Shown: piece by piece, positions 17,633 through 26,109 of the stretch
Position numbering within the stretch: the first letter of the stretch is position 1
Layout: every line of letters begins with the position of its first letter
Source: Ruminococcus sp.
Lineage (GTDB): Bacteria > Bacillota > Clostridia > Oscillospirales > Acutalibacteraceae
Direction: 5' to 3'
Assembly: GCA_017457155.1 (NCBI GenBank)
Contig: JAFTHZ010000006.1
Coordinates: 98,820 to 162,819 of the forward strand
Length of the DNA: 64,000 nt
Position numbers and translations under genes: made by a program
Notes under the pieces: model-generated
Database searches by the model: none
Told to the model about the DNA's origin: nothing
What the model saw: the letters and a program-made list of their open reading frames with translations, nothing else

Positions 17633-18785
17633 TATTCTTACACTTAACAAAATCGCCGCTATCGGCACAAACCGTCTCGGCGCAAACTATACAATCGGCG
17701 ACGATGTACAGAATCCCGACGCTGTACTTGTACGCTCCGCTTCCATGCACGACATGGATATGCCTGAGAGCCTCCTTGCTATTGCAAGAGCAGGCGCAGG
17801 TACCAACAACATCCCCACAGACAAGTGTGCAGAGCAGGGCATCGTAGTATTCAACACTCCCGGTGCCAACGCAAACGCTGTTAAGGAGCTTGTTATTGCA
17901 GGTCTGTTCCTTGCATCCCGTGATGTTATCGGAGGTATCGACTGGGCAAAGGGCCTCAAGGGCAAAGGCGACGAGGTAGGCAAGCTTGTTGAGAAGGGCA
18001 AGAGCCAGTTCGTAGGTCCTGAGATTCTCGGCAAGAAGCTGGGTGTTATCGGCCTGGGTGCTATCGGTATCCTGGTTGCAAACACTGCTGTTTCTTTGGG
18101 CATGGATGTATATGGGTACGATCCCTTCCTGTCTGTTGATGCAGCATGGAAGCTCAACAAAAACATCCACCACGCAGCAAGCATGGATGAGATCTTCAAG
18201 GAGTGCGACTACATCACAATTCACATTCCTCTCAACGATAAGACAAAGAACACCATAAACGCTGACACCATCGCAATGATGAAAGACGGCGTTCGTATCC
18301 TCAACTACTCTCGTGCAGGTCTCGTAGACTCTGCAGCTATGATCGAGGCACTTGAGAACGACAAGGTAGCAAAGTATGTTACAGACTTTGCAACAGACGA
18401 CATTCTCTGTGTGAAGAACACAGTTTGTCTGCCCCACCTGGGTGCATCCACTCCCGAGAGCGAGGACAACTGCGCTGTTATGGCTGCTGACCAGGTTAAG
18501 GATTATCTGGAGAATGGTAACATCATCAACTCCGTCAACTTCCCCAACCTCTCAATGCCCCGCTCAGGCGACACCCGCATCTGTGTTCTCCACTACAACA
18601 AGCCCAACGTTATCGCAGCAATCACAAACACAATCGCTGCTCAGGGCGCAAACATTGAGAACATGGAGAGTAAGAGCCGCGGCGAGTACGGCTACATGGT
18701 GCTTGATGTAACAGGCTCCAACGCTGAGGCCATCAAGGCAACTGATGCTCTGGAGGATGTTATCAGAGTAAGAGTTATCGAGTAA
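17625..18785 (+). CDS. serA: D-3-phosphoglycerate dehydrogenase
   Basis: 386 residues; first step of serine synthesis from 3-phosphoglycerate, NAD-dependent. Seen: GTNNIPTDKCAEQGIVVFNTPGANANAVKEL, the Rossmann motif LGVIGLGAIGILVAN, catalytic-site segments INYSRAGLVD-like ILNYSRAGLVDSAAM and LPHLGASTPESEDNCA (His), and a C-terminal ACT domain (RICVLHYNKPNVIAAIT... IENMESKSRGEYGYMVLDV) that usually senses serine. The ATG at 17625 lies inside serC; AAGGAG is 13 nt upstream, so coupling to serC translation is likely. serB is not in the window. Confidence 0.97.
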   Translation: MYNILTLNKIAAIGTNRLGANYTIGDDVQNPDAVLVRSASMHDMDMPESLLAIARAGAGTNNIPTDKCAEQGIVVFNTPGANANAVKELVIAGLFLASRDVIGGIDWAKGLKGKGDEVGKLVEKGKSQFVGPEILGKKLGVIGLGAIGILVANTAVSLGMDVYGYDPFLSVDAAWKLNKNIHHAASMDEIFKECDYITIHIPLNDKTKNTINADTIAMMKDGVRILNYSRAGLVDSAAMIEALENDKVAKYVTDFATDDILCVKNTVCLPHLGASTPESEDNCAVMAADQVKDYLENGNIINSVNFPNLSMPRSGDTRICVLHYNKPNVIAAITNTIAAQGANIENMESKSRGEYGYMVLDVTGSNAEAIKATDALEDVIRVRVIE

Positions 18786-18816
18786 TTCGATTCTCAGGTT
18801 TTTATATTAATAATCA

Positions 18817-18850
18817 AAAAGACTGTGTCATACGGGCACAGTCTTTTTTT
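18817..18850 (+). terminator. Intrinsic terminator after serA
   Basis: Perfect arms AAAAGACTGTG/CACAGTCTTTT (T-run included), 9-nt loop, seven T. Confidence 0.92.
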
Positions 18851-18907
18851 GTATTATCCGCCGAGAATTCTGCATAATATTTTATGCAACTTGATGCTCA
18901 ACTTTAC

Positions 18908-18936
18908 TTGACACCCCCTTTTTTTAGGTGTAAAAT
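18908..18936 (+). promoter_or_regulatory. Promoter of mgtE
   Basis: TTGACA, 17-bp spacer, TAAAAT. It implies a leader of about 205 nt before the mgtE ATG. Confidence 0.75.
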
Positions 18937-19007
18937 TATTTAGTTAGAACATTGTCTTTTTGTTCTGCATATCATGTATTTAAGAGAGGTGAAAGTTAAT
19001 GGACGCA

Positions 19008-19141
19008 GGAAGTAGTACCGGCACTGTTCCCGGGCGAAGTTGCACTTATTTTATATATCGCAGCCATGCTGCGTACATTACCTTTGCACTTTAATACCTT
19101 GGAACCGTGTCTTTTACTTCCACCTATTAAACTTTAGGAGG
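19008..19141 (+). promoter_or_regulatory. Structured leader RNA of mgtE (candidate riboswitch, class not recognised)
   Basis: Long-range helices: GGAAGTA (19008-19014) with TACTTCC (19115-19121), and GCACTGTTCC (19021-19030) with GGAACCGTGT (19101-19110, 9 of 10 paired). A perfect hairpin CGCAGC-CAT-GCTGCG (19059-19073) sits inside. Just downstream CCACCT (19120-19125) can pair with the mgtE ribosome site AGGAGG (19136-19141); it shares two C with the outer helix, so the two states exclude each other. The conserved text of the Mg2+ M-box was not found. The same stretch also reads as a 31-codon ORF (18999-19094) behind AGAGAGGTG. Confidence 0.6.
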
Positions 19142-19149
19142 AAAAGACT

Positions 19150-20526
19150 ATGGAAAGGAACTATGTTACTGTCGATGTGACCATCGGCAAGCTCCTTGAT
19201 GAGAAGAAATACAAAACTCTCAAGGACATCCTCAGCACCATGAACGCCTATGATATAGCGGTTCTGCTTGAGGATATGCATGACTCAAAAATCCAGCTTC
19301 TGTTCAGAATGCTGCCCAAGGAACTTGCGGCGGATGTATTCGTCGAGATGGACGAAGACACTCAACAGTTCCTTATCAAGGGCTTCTCTGACAGCGAGCT
19401 TAAGGATGTTGTTGACGAGCTGTCGGCTGACGATGCCGTTGACATTATCGAGGAGATGCCCGCAAACGTTGTCAAGCGTATTCTGCGTCAGGCTGACCCC
19501 GAAACCCGCAAACAAATCAACGACCTGCTGAAGTATCCCGATGACTGCGCAGGCTCAATTATGACAACGGAGTTTGTCTCTCTCAGACCCAACATGACGG
19601 TAGAAGAAGCCATCAAGCGCATCCGTCGTACAGGTGTTGACAAGGAAACTATCTACACCTGCTATGTTGTAGGCAACGACTCCAGACTTATCGGTATCAC
19701 AACCATCAAGGCTCTGCTGCTGGCAGAGGAGGACGAGATCATCGAGTCTCTCATGGAGACCAACGTCATATCCGTAGGCACACTGGATGACCAGGAGCTG
19801 GTTGCACAGACCATCTCCAACTACGACTTCCTGGCTGTTCCTGTTGTTGACACAGAGGGCAGACTGGTCGGTATCGTTACTGTTGACGATGCTGTTGACG
19901 TTATGGTTGAAGAGACCACCGAGGATATCCAGAAGATGGCGGCGATTGCCACCACCGACAAACCCTACAACAAAGTAGGAGTTTTTGAGACCACATGGCA
20001 CCGCATCCCCTGGCTATTATTACTTATGATATCCTCCACATTTACGGGCATAATAATCTCGAGCTTTGAAGACAAGCTGGCCGCATCCATTGTCCTGACC
20101 GCCTTCATCCCCATGCTGATGGGTACCGGCGGTAACGCAGGCAGCCAGTCCTCGGTTACTATTATCCGAAGCCTGTCTCTGGAGGAGATCGAGTTCAAGG
20201 ATATTCTCTGGGTAATCTTCAAGGAGAGTCGCGTATCCATTATCTGCGGTATCATCCTCGGAGTAGTCAACTTTGGCAAAATGCTCCTTGTTGACGGATG
20301 GATGCTCCAGAATCCCAGCATAACCCCCACAATAGCCCTTGTCGTAAGCTTAACACTTGTTATCACAATCATTGTGGCAAAGATCATCGGTTGTTCACTG
20401 CCTATGATCGCAAAGAAGTTCAAGCTCGACCCGGCTGTTATGGCAAGCCCCTTTATTACTACCGTCGTAGACGTCGTATCCCTGCTTGTATACTTCTGGA
20501 TTGCCACAGAAATACTGGGTATATAA
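19150..20526 (+). CDS. mgtE: Magnesium transporter MgtE
   Basis: 458 residues, the normal length. Cytosolic N-domain of acidic helical repeats (LLDEKKYKTLKDILSTMNAYDIAVLLEDM..., about 1-130), tandem CBS domains (about 135-260: AGSIMTTEFVSLRPNMTVEEAI, FLAVPVVDTEGRLVGIVTVDDA) that sense Mg2+, and five C-terminal membrane helices with the pore motif MLMGTGGNAGSQSS. A Mg2+-selective channel gated by cytosolic Mg2+. Expression is probably controlled by the structured leader at 19008-19141. Start follows TTAGGAGG. Confidence 0.97.
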   Translation: MERNYVTVDVTIGKLLDEKKYKTLKDILSTMNAYDIAVLLEDMHDSKIQLLFRMLPKELAADVFVEMDEDTQQFLIKGFSDSELKDVVDELSADDAVDIIEEMPANVVKRILRQADPETRKQINDLLKYPDDCAGSIMTTEFVSLRPNMTVEEAIKRIRRTGVDKETIYTCYVVGNDSRLIGITTIKALLLAEEDEIIESLMETNVISVGTLDDQELVAQTISNYDFLAVPVVDTEGRLVGIVTVDDAVDVMVEETTEDIQKMAAIATTDKPYNKVGVFETTWHRIPWLLLLMISSTFTGIIISSFEDKLAASIVLTAFIPMLMGTGGNAGSQSSVTIIRSLSLEEIEFKDILWVIFKESRVSIICGIILGVVNFGKMLLVDGWMLQNPSITPTIALVVSLTLVITIIVAKIIGCSLPMIAKKFKLDPAVMASPFITTVVDVVSLLVYFWIATEILGI

Positions 20527-20538
20527 GAAGGTCGTCCA

Positions 20539-21765
20539 TTGAAAAAAAGAATCTATCTCTTAATCGCCACAGCGACCCTGATTTTCGGTCTCTGTGGCTT
20601 GTTTTTTTATCAGTCACACACGGGGATTTCTGCCCGTGCATCGGTGCCCACCCTGTCACCTGTATCCTCCGTACCATACGGAACATTCTCTCGGGATACC
20701 GCATCCAAAGCTCTGTCGCTGTGCTCTGTGTCCTACTACCCCGAGACCCTGGAGGCAAAGCTCAAGGAGCTGGGCTACGGACAGTTCAAGTATTACAGCC
20801 GAGAGCAGGACACAGTCACTGGCAGCGGAATCGCTTTTGGTGTTGCAACCGCCTGGGAAAGCAACGGAAACGCCTCTGTCATCGCCGTATTCAGAGGCAC
20901 GAACGACTGCGAATGGTACTCTAACTTCAGTATCGGAGAAGAGACCGAGCACGCGGGATTCTCGGCGGCAGCTGACTTTGCTATGAGCAAGCTCAGCGAA
21001 TATCTGGCCTTTGCAGGCATAGAAAACTCCTCCTGCGCCATCCTCATCACGGGTCATTCCCGAGGAGGAGCAGTTGCCAACCTTTGTGCCAAAAGGCTCA
21101 TCGACAACAACAGCTTCACCCACACCCTTGCATACACCTTCGCTTCTCCCAATACTACCACCTCCCCCTCTGCTCACAATGACGAATACAGATGTATCTT
21201 CAACATTCAGAACCCCGAGGACTTCATCTGCTATATTCCCCTGGAGGAGTGGGGATACACAAAGTACGGAACAATCATAAATCTCCCAAACAGAGATGCT
21301 GATGACTTTGAGACACTCTATGAAAATATGGAGAAAAAATTCCTGCAGTTTGCGGGCTATGAACACACGGGGTATCCCAACAACCATGACGATGTAAAAG
21401 AATTTCTGGAGGCTGCATACACTATTGCTCCCACCATAAGTGACTATTACAACAGAAGAATCACAGCCTACCCTTATCAGGTCACCCTCCATGAGTATAT
21501 GAACAAGGTGGCTTCTCTGCTGTGTGGCAGGGACACCATCTCCAACGGGATGTTCCTGATGGCAAGTGGTAATTCTCCCCTGTTCAGAGCTATGACGGAA
21601 TTTATGCTTCAAGGAATTGATATAGAGAAAATCGCACAAAGCGGAGAGATGACAGGCAGTGCTGTCGCCTGCGGTCACACCTACGAAACCTACGAAGCAT
21701 GGCTTGGGGTGCTGTCTGACAAATACTTTGAGAAATTCGCGGTCTATGCAGACTCCACCACATAA
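20539..21765 (+). CDS. Exported lipase-like alpha/beta hydrolase (class 3 lipase-like)
   Basis: 408 residues. N-terminal membrane anchor/signal (about 4-25), then an alpha/beta hydrolase fold: oxyanion region VIAVFRGTNDCEWYSNF and nucleophile elbow ILITGHSRGGAVANLCAKRL (Ser about 176), then YTFASPNTTT and FNIQNPEDFICYIP as in class 3 lipases/esterases. A plausible catalytic His lies late (CGHTYETYEAWL). Start is TTG at 20539 with AGAAGG upstream, 12 nt after mgtE, so it is probably read from the mgtE transcript. Substrate unknown. Confidence 0.85.
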   Translation: MKKRIYLLIATATLIFGLCGLFFYQSHTGISARASVPTLSPVSSVPYGTFSRDTASKALSLCSVSYYPETLEAKLKELGYGQFKYYSREQDTVTGSGIAFGVATAWESNGNASVIAVFRGTNDCEWYSNFSIGEETEHAGFSAAADFAMSKLSEYLAFAGIENSSCAILITGHSRGGAVANLCAKRLIDNNSFTHTLAYTFASPNTTTSPSAHNDEYRCIFNIQNPEDFICYIPLEEWGYTKYGTIINLPNRDADDFETLYENMEKKFLQFAGYEHTGYPNNHDDVKEFLEAAYTIAPTISDYYNRRITAYPYQVTLHEYMNKVASLLCGRDTISNGMFLMASGNSPLFRAMTEFMLQGIDIEKIAQSGEMTGSAVACGHTYETYEAWLGVLSDKYFEKFAVYADSTT

Positions 21766-21770
21766 AAACA

Positions 21771-21810
21771 CCCTCCTTAGGAAAGACTAAAGAAAAAGTC
21801 GTCAGGGAGG
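21771..21810 (+). promoter_or_regulatory. Possible hairpin masking the ldh ribosome site
   Basis: CCCTCC (21771-21776) pairs with GGGAGG (21805-21810), the ldh Shine-Dalgarno; an inner GACT/AGTC stem (21785-21788/21797-21800) could stabilise it. Seen by eye only. Confidence 0.35.
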
Positions 21811-21817
21811 ATTTAAT

Positions 21818-22768
21818 ATGAGAGGTAAAAGTAAGAAGGTCGTTCTCATCGGCACAGGAATGGTGGGCATGAGCTTTGCATATTCGGCACTGAACCGAAA
21901 CCTTTGTGACGAAATGGTGCTGATTGATGTAGACAAAAAGCGTGCAGTGGGAGAGGCTATGGACCTGAATCACGGGCTGGCGTTCTCGGGCACAAGCATG
22001 AAAATCTATGCAGGAGACTACGACGAGTGCAGGGATGCAGACATTGTAGTTATCTGTGCAGGAGTCAATCAGAAGCCGGGAGAGTCCAGACTGGAACTGC
22101 TAAAAAGAAATGCAGAGGTTTTTGAAACAATTGTTGATCCTGTAGTGAGAAGCGGATTCTCGGGCATATTCATTGTAGCAACAAACCCCGTTGATATTAT
22201 GACACGAATAACCTACGAGCTGTCGCGATTTGAGCCTCACAGAGTCATCGGCACAGGCACAACCCTGGATACTGCCAGACTCCGCTACCTGCTGGGAGAA
22301 TACTTCAGAATTGATCCCAGAAACGTCCACGCCTATGTAATCGGCGAACACGGAGACTCTGAGTTTACCCCTTGGTCTCAGGCTCTGCTGGCAACAAAAC
22401 CTATCAGCAAAGTCCTTCAGGACAACAGTAACAAGTTCAGACAAAATGACCTGGATCAAATCAGCACTGAAGTTCGAAATGCCGCCCAGAAAATTATCCT
22501 TGCAAAGCGAGCCACCTACTACGGCATTGGTATGGCTATCACCCGAATTGTCAGAGCTGTGCTTTCTGACGAGCAGAGTGTGCTGACCGTGTCGGGGAGA
22601 CTGCGAGGAGAATACGGCAGAAAAAACGTTTTTCTCGGCAACCCCTGTATCATAGGCAGAAACGGCATTGACCGCACTATTGAGCTATCCCTCACCCAAG
22701 ATGAACTGAAGGCACTGCACAACTCCTACGATATACTGGAGGACAGCTTCCGACAAATAGAGCTTTGA
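21818..22768 (+). CDS. ldh: L-lactate dehydrogenase
   Basis: 316 residues; reduces pyruvate to L-lactate with NADH, recycling NAD+ in fermentation. Seen: Rossmann motif VVLIGTGMVGMSFA, substrate-specificity loop CAGVNQKPGESRLEL (Gln, as in LDH rather than the Arg of malate dehydrogenase), NPVDIMT, the substrate Arg/Asp region IGTGTTLDTARLRY, and catalytic His in IGEHGDSEFTPWS (about residue 177). Start follows AGGGAGG. The upstream region has no clear sigma-A promoter, so it may be read through from the lipase gene. Confidence 0.97.
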   Translation: MRGKSKKVVLIGTGMVGMSFAYSALNRNLCDEMVLIDVDKKRAVGEAMDLNHGLAFSGTSMKIYAGDYDECRDADIVVICAGVNQKPGESRLELLKRNAEVFETIVDPVVRSGFSGIFIVATNPVDIMTRITYELSRFEPHRVIGTGTTLDTARLRYLLGEYFRIDPRNVHAYVIGEHGDSEFTPWSQALLATKPISKVLQDNSNKFRQNDLDQISTEVRNAAQKIILAKRATYYGIGMAITRIVRAVLSDEQSVLTVSGRLRGEYGRKNVFLGNPCIIGRNGIDRTIELSLTQDELKALHNSYDILEDSFRQIEL

Positions 22769-22891
22769 TTTTTCCCATATCCCCAATACGAAGCTGATAA
22801 ATTAACATATTGTTTACGCAATGATGTTGTCTTCGTAAATCCTGAATGATACAATATATGTATCAAGAAAAACTCAGGAGTGACCCCTCGG

Positions 22892-23299
22892 ATGAACAGA
22901 TTTTTCCTCAGACTACAACAATTTATGCATGGCAGAAACGGACTGGACAAATTCTGCGGTTTCCTATTCATTATCTATACTATCATTGTAGTGCTGAATT
23001 TTTTCTTTCACTCCATATATCTGCTGGCGGCGGAGCTGCTGGTAGCTGTATACATTGTTTTCCGCGCACTCTCACGCAATATCTTCAAACGAAGCAAAGA
23101 GAACCAGGCTTATATCAAGGTCGAGAGGAAGGTCAAGGCATTTCTTCTCAGGCAGAAAGGTCGCCTGCGTGATATCAAAACCCACCGCTACATCAAATGC
23201 AAAAACTGCAAGGCACAGCTGAGGGTAAAGAGAATCAAGGGCGAGCACACTGTCCATTGCCCCAAATGTCAATGTAACTTCAAAGTGAAAATCCACTGA
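22892..23299 (+). CDS. Small membrane protein with C-terminal zinc ribbon
   Basis: 135 residues: basic N-terminus, two adjacent membrane helices (CGFLFIIYTIIVVLNFFFHSIYLLAAELLVAVYIVFRAL, about 20-60 in total), a basic cytosolic linker and a zinc ribbon (KCKNCKAQLRVKRIKGEHTVHCPKCQCNF: C-x2-C...C-x2-C) at the C-terminus. This design is frequent in Ruminococcaceae; its function is unknown. ATG at 22892 was preferred over an in-frame GTG at 22880, because AGGAGTG leaves no room before the GTG. Confidence 0.82.
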   Translation: MNRFFLRLQQFMHGRNGLDKFCGFLFIIYTIIVVLNFFFHSIYLLAAELLVAVYIVFRALSRNIFKRSKENQAYIKVERKVKAFLLRQKGRLRDIKTHRYIKCKNCKAQLRVKRIKGEHTVHCPKCQCNFKVKIH

Positions 23300-23319
23300 C
23301 ATTCCTTAATATATAAAAT

Positions 23320-23350
23320 AATCCCCTGCACCACTCAGGTGCAGGGGATT
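23320..23350. terminator. Bidirectional terminator
   Basis: Perfect 13-bp arms AATCCCCTGCACC/GGTGCAGGGGATT around ACTCA, between convergent genes. Confidence 0.9.
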
Positions 23351-23370
23351 TACTTTTCTCTTCTGTTATT

Positions 23371-24315
23371 TTATGCTGCTGCGTTCATCAGCAAGTATGC
23401 TGTGTATACCACATAACCCGATACACAGACACCACCAACGATTCTGCCCATGCCCTCTTTGAAGAGACAGGCAACGTATACAGAAAGGGTGACTGCTATG
23501 AGAATGATTGTGTTGATAACAGCATCGAAATTGACAACAATGGGGCTGATTGCTGAAGAAAGTCCCAGTATCAACAGCAGATTGAAAATATTTGAGCCGA
23601 CAACATTTCCCAGTGCCAGACCGCTCTCGCCCTTTCTGGCGGCAACAATACTGGTCACAAGCTCAGGCAGGCTTGTACCGATGGCAACAATAGTCAAGCC
23701 GATGAAGGTCTCGCTGAGTCCCATGGTCTGGGCAATAGAGGTTGCGTTATCAACAACAAGCTGTCCGCCAAAGATAACTGCTGCCAATCCGCCGATGATA
23801 GCAATCACACTCAGCACGGGAGACATCTTCTTGATATCCTCTCCATCATCAGCCGAATCTCTGTTGCGAAAAGCCATGACCAGCACCCAGATAAGATATC
23901 CCACAAAGAGAAGCAGAAGTGCAAGTCCGTCAATCAATCCCAGTGAGCTGCCGACTATCATAAGCACAAGCAACAGAACATTAGCCACAATATTGACGGG
24001 GAAATCACGACGGAGCATTACCTTCTCGATCTTGTAGGGTTTTATCACAGCGCATATACCGGCTACAACCATAAGGTTGAACATGTTGGAGCCGATAACA
24101 TTACTGATGGCCAGAGCATTTGACCCCTCGATACCGGCGGTTATGCTGACCGCCGCCTCAGGAGCAGAGGTGCCCATTGCCACCACGGTGAGTCCGATGA
24201 CAAACCCGGGGATTCCGATGTGTTTTGCGATTGATGAGCTTCCGTCCACAAAGAAATCTGCGCCCTTGATAAGCAGCACAAATCCCACAAGCAGAAAGAG
24301 AATATCCCATACCAT
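23371..24315 (-). CDS. CaCA-family Na+/Ca2+-type cation exchanger (YrbG-like)
   Basis: 314 residues, about ten membrane helices with the two inverted alpha-repeats of the CaCA superfamily: VIGLTVVAMGTSAPEAAVSI with SNVIGSNMFNL (first), and FIGLTIVAIGTSLPELVTSIVAA with GNVVGSNIFNLLLI (second). Acidic residues in GTSAPE and GTSLPE bind the cation. Known substrates are Ca2+ and, in some bacteria, Mn2+. The gene sits behind a yybP-ykoY riboswitch, which senses Mn2+, so Mn2+ efflux is a real possibility here (inference). Confidence 0.93.
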   Translation of the reverse strand: MVWDILFLLVGFVLLIKGADFFVDGSSSIAKHIGIPGFVIGLTVVAMGTSAPEAAVSITAGIEGSNALAISNVIGSNMFNLMVVAGICAVIKPYKIEKVMLRRDFPVNIVANVLLLVLMIVGSSLGLIDGLALLLLFVGYLIWVLVMAFRNRDSADDGEDIKKMSPVLSVIAIIGGLAAVIFGGQLVVDNATSIAQTMGLSETFIGLTIVAIGTSLPELVTSIVAARKGESGLALGNVVGSNIFNLLLILGLSSAISPIVVNFDAVINTIILIAVTLSVYVACLFKEGMGRIVGGVCVSGYVVYTAYLLMNAAA

Positions 24316-24350
24316 TTCTCATTCCTCCAATACAAATAATCAGATGCAAT

Positions 24351-24484
24351 AAAAAAAGACCTATACTGCACCCTTGTGCAGTAAAAGTCTCGTTACAAAA
24401 CAGGATGTCTTGGGCAGGGTCCGGAATTGCTTCGTGATGACGAACCGTGCCGCGGCTATCGCCGCTGACTACTCCCTTTTACTG
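24351..24484 (-). promoter_or_regulatory. yybP-ykoY (Mn2+) riboswitch with terminator
   Basis: Read on the minus strand: 5' AAAGGGAGTAGTC and 3' ACGAGACTTTTACTG are the two conserved signatures of the class. P1 is a perfect 9-bp helix, CAGTAAAAG (24476-24484) with CTTTTACTG (24379-24387). The same 3' strand alternatively forms a terminator, ACTGCAC (24376-24382) with GTGCAGT (24365-24371), followed by seven T (24351-24357). Ligand binding to P1 would therefore allow readthrough into the exchanger gene. Confidence 0.8.
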
Positions 24485-24490
24485 ACAACT

Positions 24491-24519
24491 ATTTTAATAT
24501 AGTATCATTCCATTGTCAA
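24491..24519 (-). promoter_or_regulatory. Promoter of the riboswitch-exchanger transcript
   Basis: Minus strand TTGACA, 17-bp spacer, TAAAAT, immediately before the riboswitch. Confidence 0.78.
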
Positions 24520-24541
24520 TAAGTCCCCGGAAAGTCTGTGC

Positions 24542-24579
24542 AAAAAAACATAAGCACCGCGGTATTTCGCGGTGCTTAT
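24542..24579 (-). terminator. Terminator of glnA
   Basis: Arms ATAAGCACCGCG/CGCGGTGCTTAT, then TGTTTTTTT on the minus strand. Confidence 0.88.
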
Positions 24580-24602
24580 TGTCTGATATTATAATCCTGG
24601 GA

Positions 24603-26039
24603 TTACAGATCGTAGTAGGAAGCGAACTCTGCGGGATGAGGAATCTGATTGATCTTGGATGCCTCTGCACGCTTGTTCTTGATCCAGAGCTTGAGGAGTC
24701 TCTCGGGGAATACGCCGCCTGCTGTCAGGTACTCGTAGTCAGCCTCCAGAGCATCCAGTGCCTCGTCCAGATTCTTGGGCAGACCCTGAAGCTTTGCCTT
24801 CTCCTCGTCAGAGAGGTTGTACAGGTTGTAGTCATAGGGACCCCAGCCGTTCTTCTCGGGATCGATCTTGTTCTTGATACCGTCAAGACCTGCCATCAGG
24901 ATTGCTGCGTATGCGTAGTAGGGGTTACATGTTGCATCGGGGTTACGAAGCTCAAAGCGCTTTGTCTCGGGGCTCTTTGCGTATGCGGGGATACGGATAA
25001 CAGCAGAGCGGTTGGAGGTAGCATAACCGATGGTAACAGGTGCCTCATAACCGGGAACCAGACGCTTGTAGGAGTTGGTTGAGGGGTTGGTGATTGCACA
25101 CAAGGATGCAGCGTGCTTCAGCAGACCGCCCATAAACCAATGAGCCTGCTCTGACAGACCTGAGTAACCCTTCTCATCAAAGAACAGGGGCTTGCCATCC
25201 TTGAACAGGAGCATATGTACGTGCATACCGTTACCTGCCTCGCCAAAGATAGGCTTGGGCATAAAGGTTGCGGTCTTGCCGTTCTTGACGGCCTCGTTCT
25301 TAACTATGTACTTGATGATCATGGTCTTGTCAGCCATCTCAAGCATCTCGCCAAGCTCAACCTCAATCTCAACCTGGCCTGAGCCGCCTACCTCGTGGTG
25401 ATGGTACTTAACCTTGACGCCCCACTCCTCCAGGAGCAGGCACATCTTGCTTCTCAGGTCATAGGTGATGTCCTGGGGAGCAGCGATATGGTAGCCGCCA
25501 TGCTGAGGAACCTGATAGCCGAAGTTCTGGACCTCGTTCTCACCTGTGTTCCACTGAGCCTGATCTGTGTCTACCTCGTAAGCAACCTTGTTTGACTTGC
25601 ACTCGTAGCTCACGTGGTCAAGAAGATGGAACTCAAACTCAGGTCCGATGATCATCTGATCAGCGATACCTGTCTCCTTCATATATTCCTGTGCGCGGAT
25701 AGCAACGTTTCTGGGATACTGGTCAAAGGGTCTGTTGTCCTCGCCCACGTTACCGATGATGCAAACGTCGCCTGTCATTGTGAGAGTATTCTCTACAAAG
25801 GGGTCAACCTGTGCGGAAGCAAGGTTGGGAATAAACACCATATCACTCTTCTCAACTGCAGCGAAACCGTAGTTGGAGCCGTCAAAGCCGATACCGTAAA
25901 CCATGGTATCCTCGGTCAGACGAGCTGTGGGGATAGTGATGTGTCTCCAACGGCCGTTGATGTCGATCATCTTGAAGTCGATCATCTTGATGCCGTTTTC
26001 TGCGCAGAAGTTCTGAACCTCCTGAACTGTCTTGAACAT
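24603..26039 (-). CDS. glnA: Glutamine synthetase, type I
   Basis: 478 residues; makes glutamine from glutamate, ammonia and ATP as a dodecamer. Seen: MIGPEFEFHLLDH-like IIGPEFEFHLLD, metal/ATP motifs KVKYHHHEVGGSGQVEIEVE, FGEAGNGMHVH, KRLVPGYEAPVTIGYATSNRSAVIRIP, RFELRNPDATCNPYYAYAA, and the family end PHPAEFASYYDL. The loop YNLYNLSDEE keeps the Tyr that is adenylylated in the longer GSI-beta enzymes, although Firmicutes usually lack the adenylyltransferase GlnE. Monocistronic with its own promoter and terminator; ribosome site AGGAGGAG. Confidence 0.97.
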   Translation of the reverse strand: MFKTVQEVQNFCAENGIKMIDFKMIDINGRWRHITIPTARLTEDTMVYGIGFDGSNYGFAAVEKSDMVFIPNLASAQVDPFVENTLTMTGDVCIIGNVGEDNRPFDQYPRNVAIRAQEYMKETGIADQMIIGPEFEFHLLDHVSYECKSNKVAYEVDTDQAQWNTGENEVQNFGYQVPQHGGYHIAAPQDITYDLRSKMCLLLEEWGVKVKYHHHEVGGSGQVEIEVELGEMLEMADKTMIIKYIVKNEAVKNGKTATFMPKPIFGEAGNGMHVHMLLFKDGKPLFFDEKGYSGLSEQAHWFMGGLLKHAASLCAITNPSTNSYKRLVPGYEAPVTIGYATSNRSAVIRIPAYAKSPETKRFELRNPDATCNPYYAYAAILMAGLDGIKNKIDPEKNGWGPYDYNLYNLSDEEKAKLQGLPKNLDEALDALEADYEYLTAGGVFPERLLKLWIKNKRAEASKINQIPHPAEFASYYDL

Positions 26040-26072
26040 ATTAATCTCCTCCTAATATATAGGTATACAGGG

Positions 26073-26102
26073 AATATAACATAAATTCCCCCGTACAGTC
26101 AA
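26073..26102 (-). promoter_or_regulatory. Promoter of glnA
   Basis: Minus strand TTGACT, 18-bp spacer, TATATT, about 35 nt before the ATG. Confidence 0.65.
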
Positions 26103-26109
26103 CAAAAAA

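Noticed and set aside
18999-19094. Real 31-codon gene upstream of mgtE
   Set aside because: It has a good ribosome site but its codons coincide with strong RNA helices and no family is seen; kept as an alternative explanation of the leader only.
18940-19150. M-box magnesium riboswitch
   Set aside because: The expected conserved core sequences were not found, although position before mgtE would fit.
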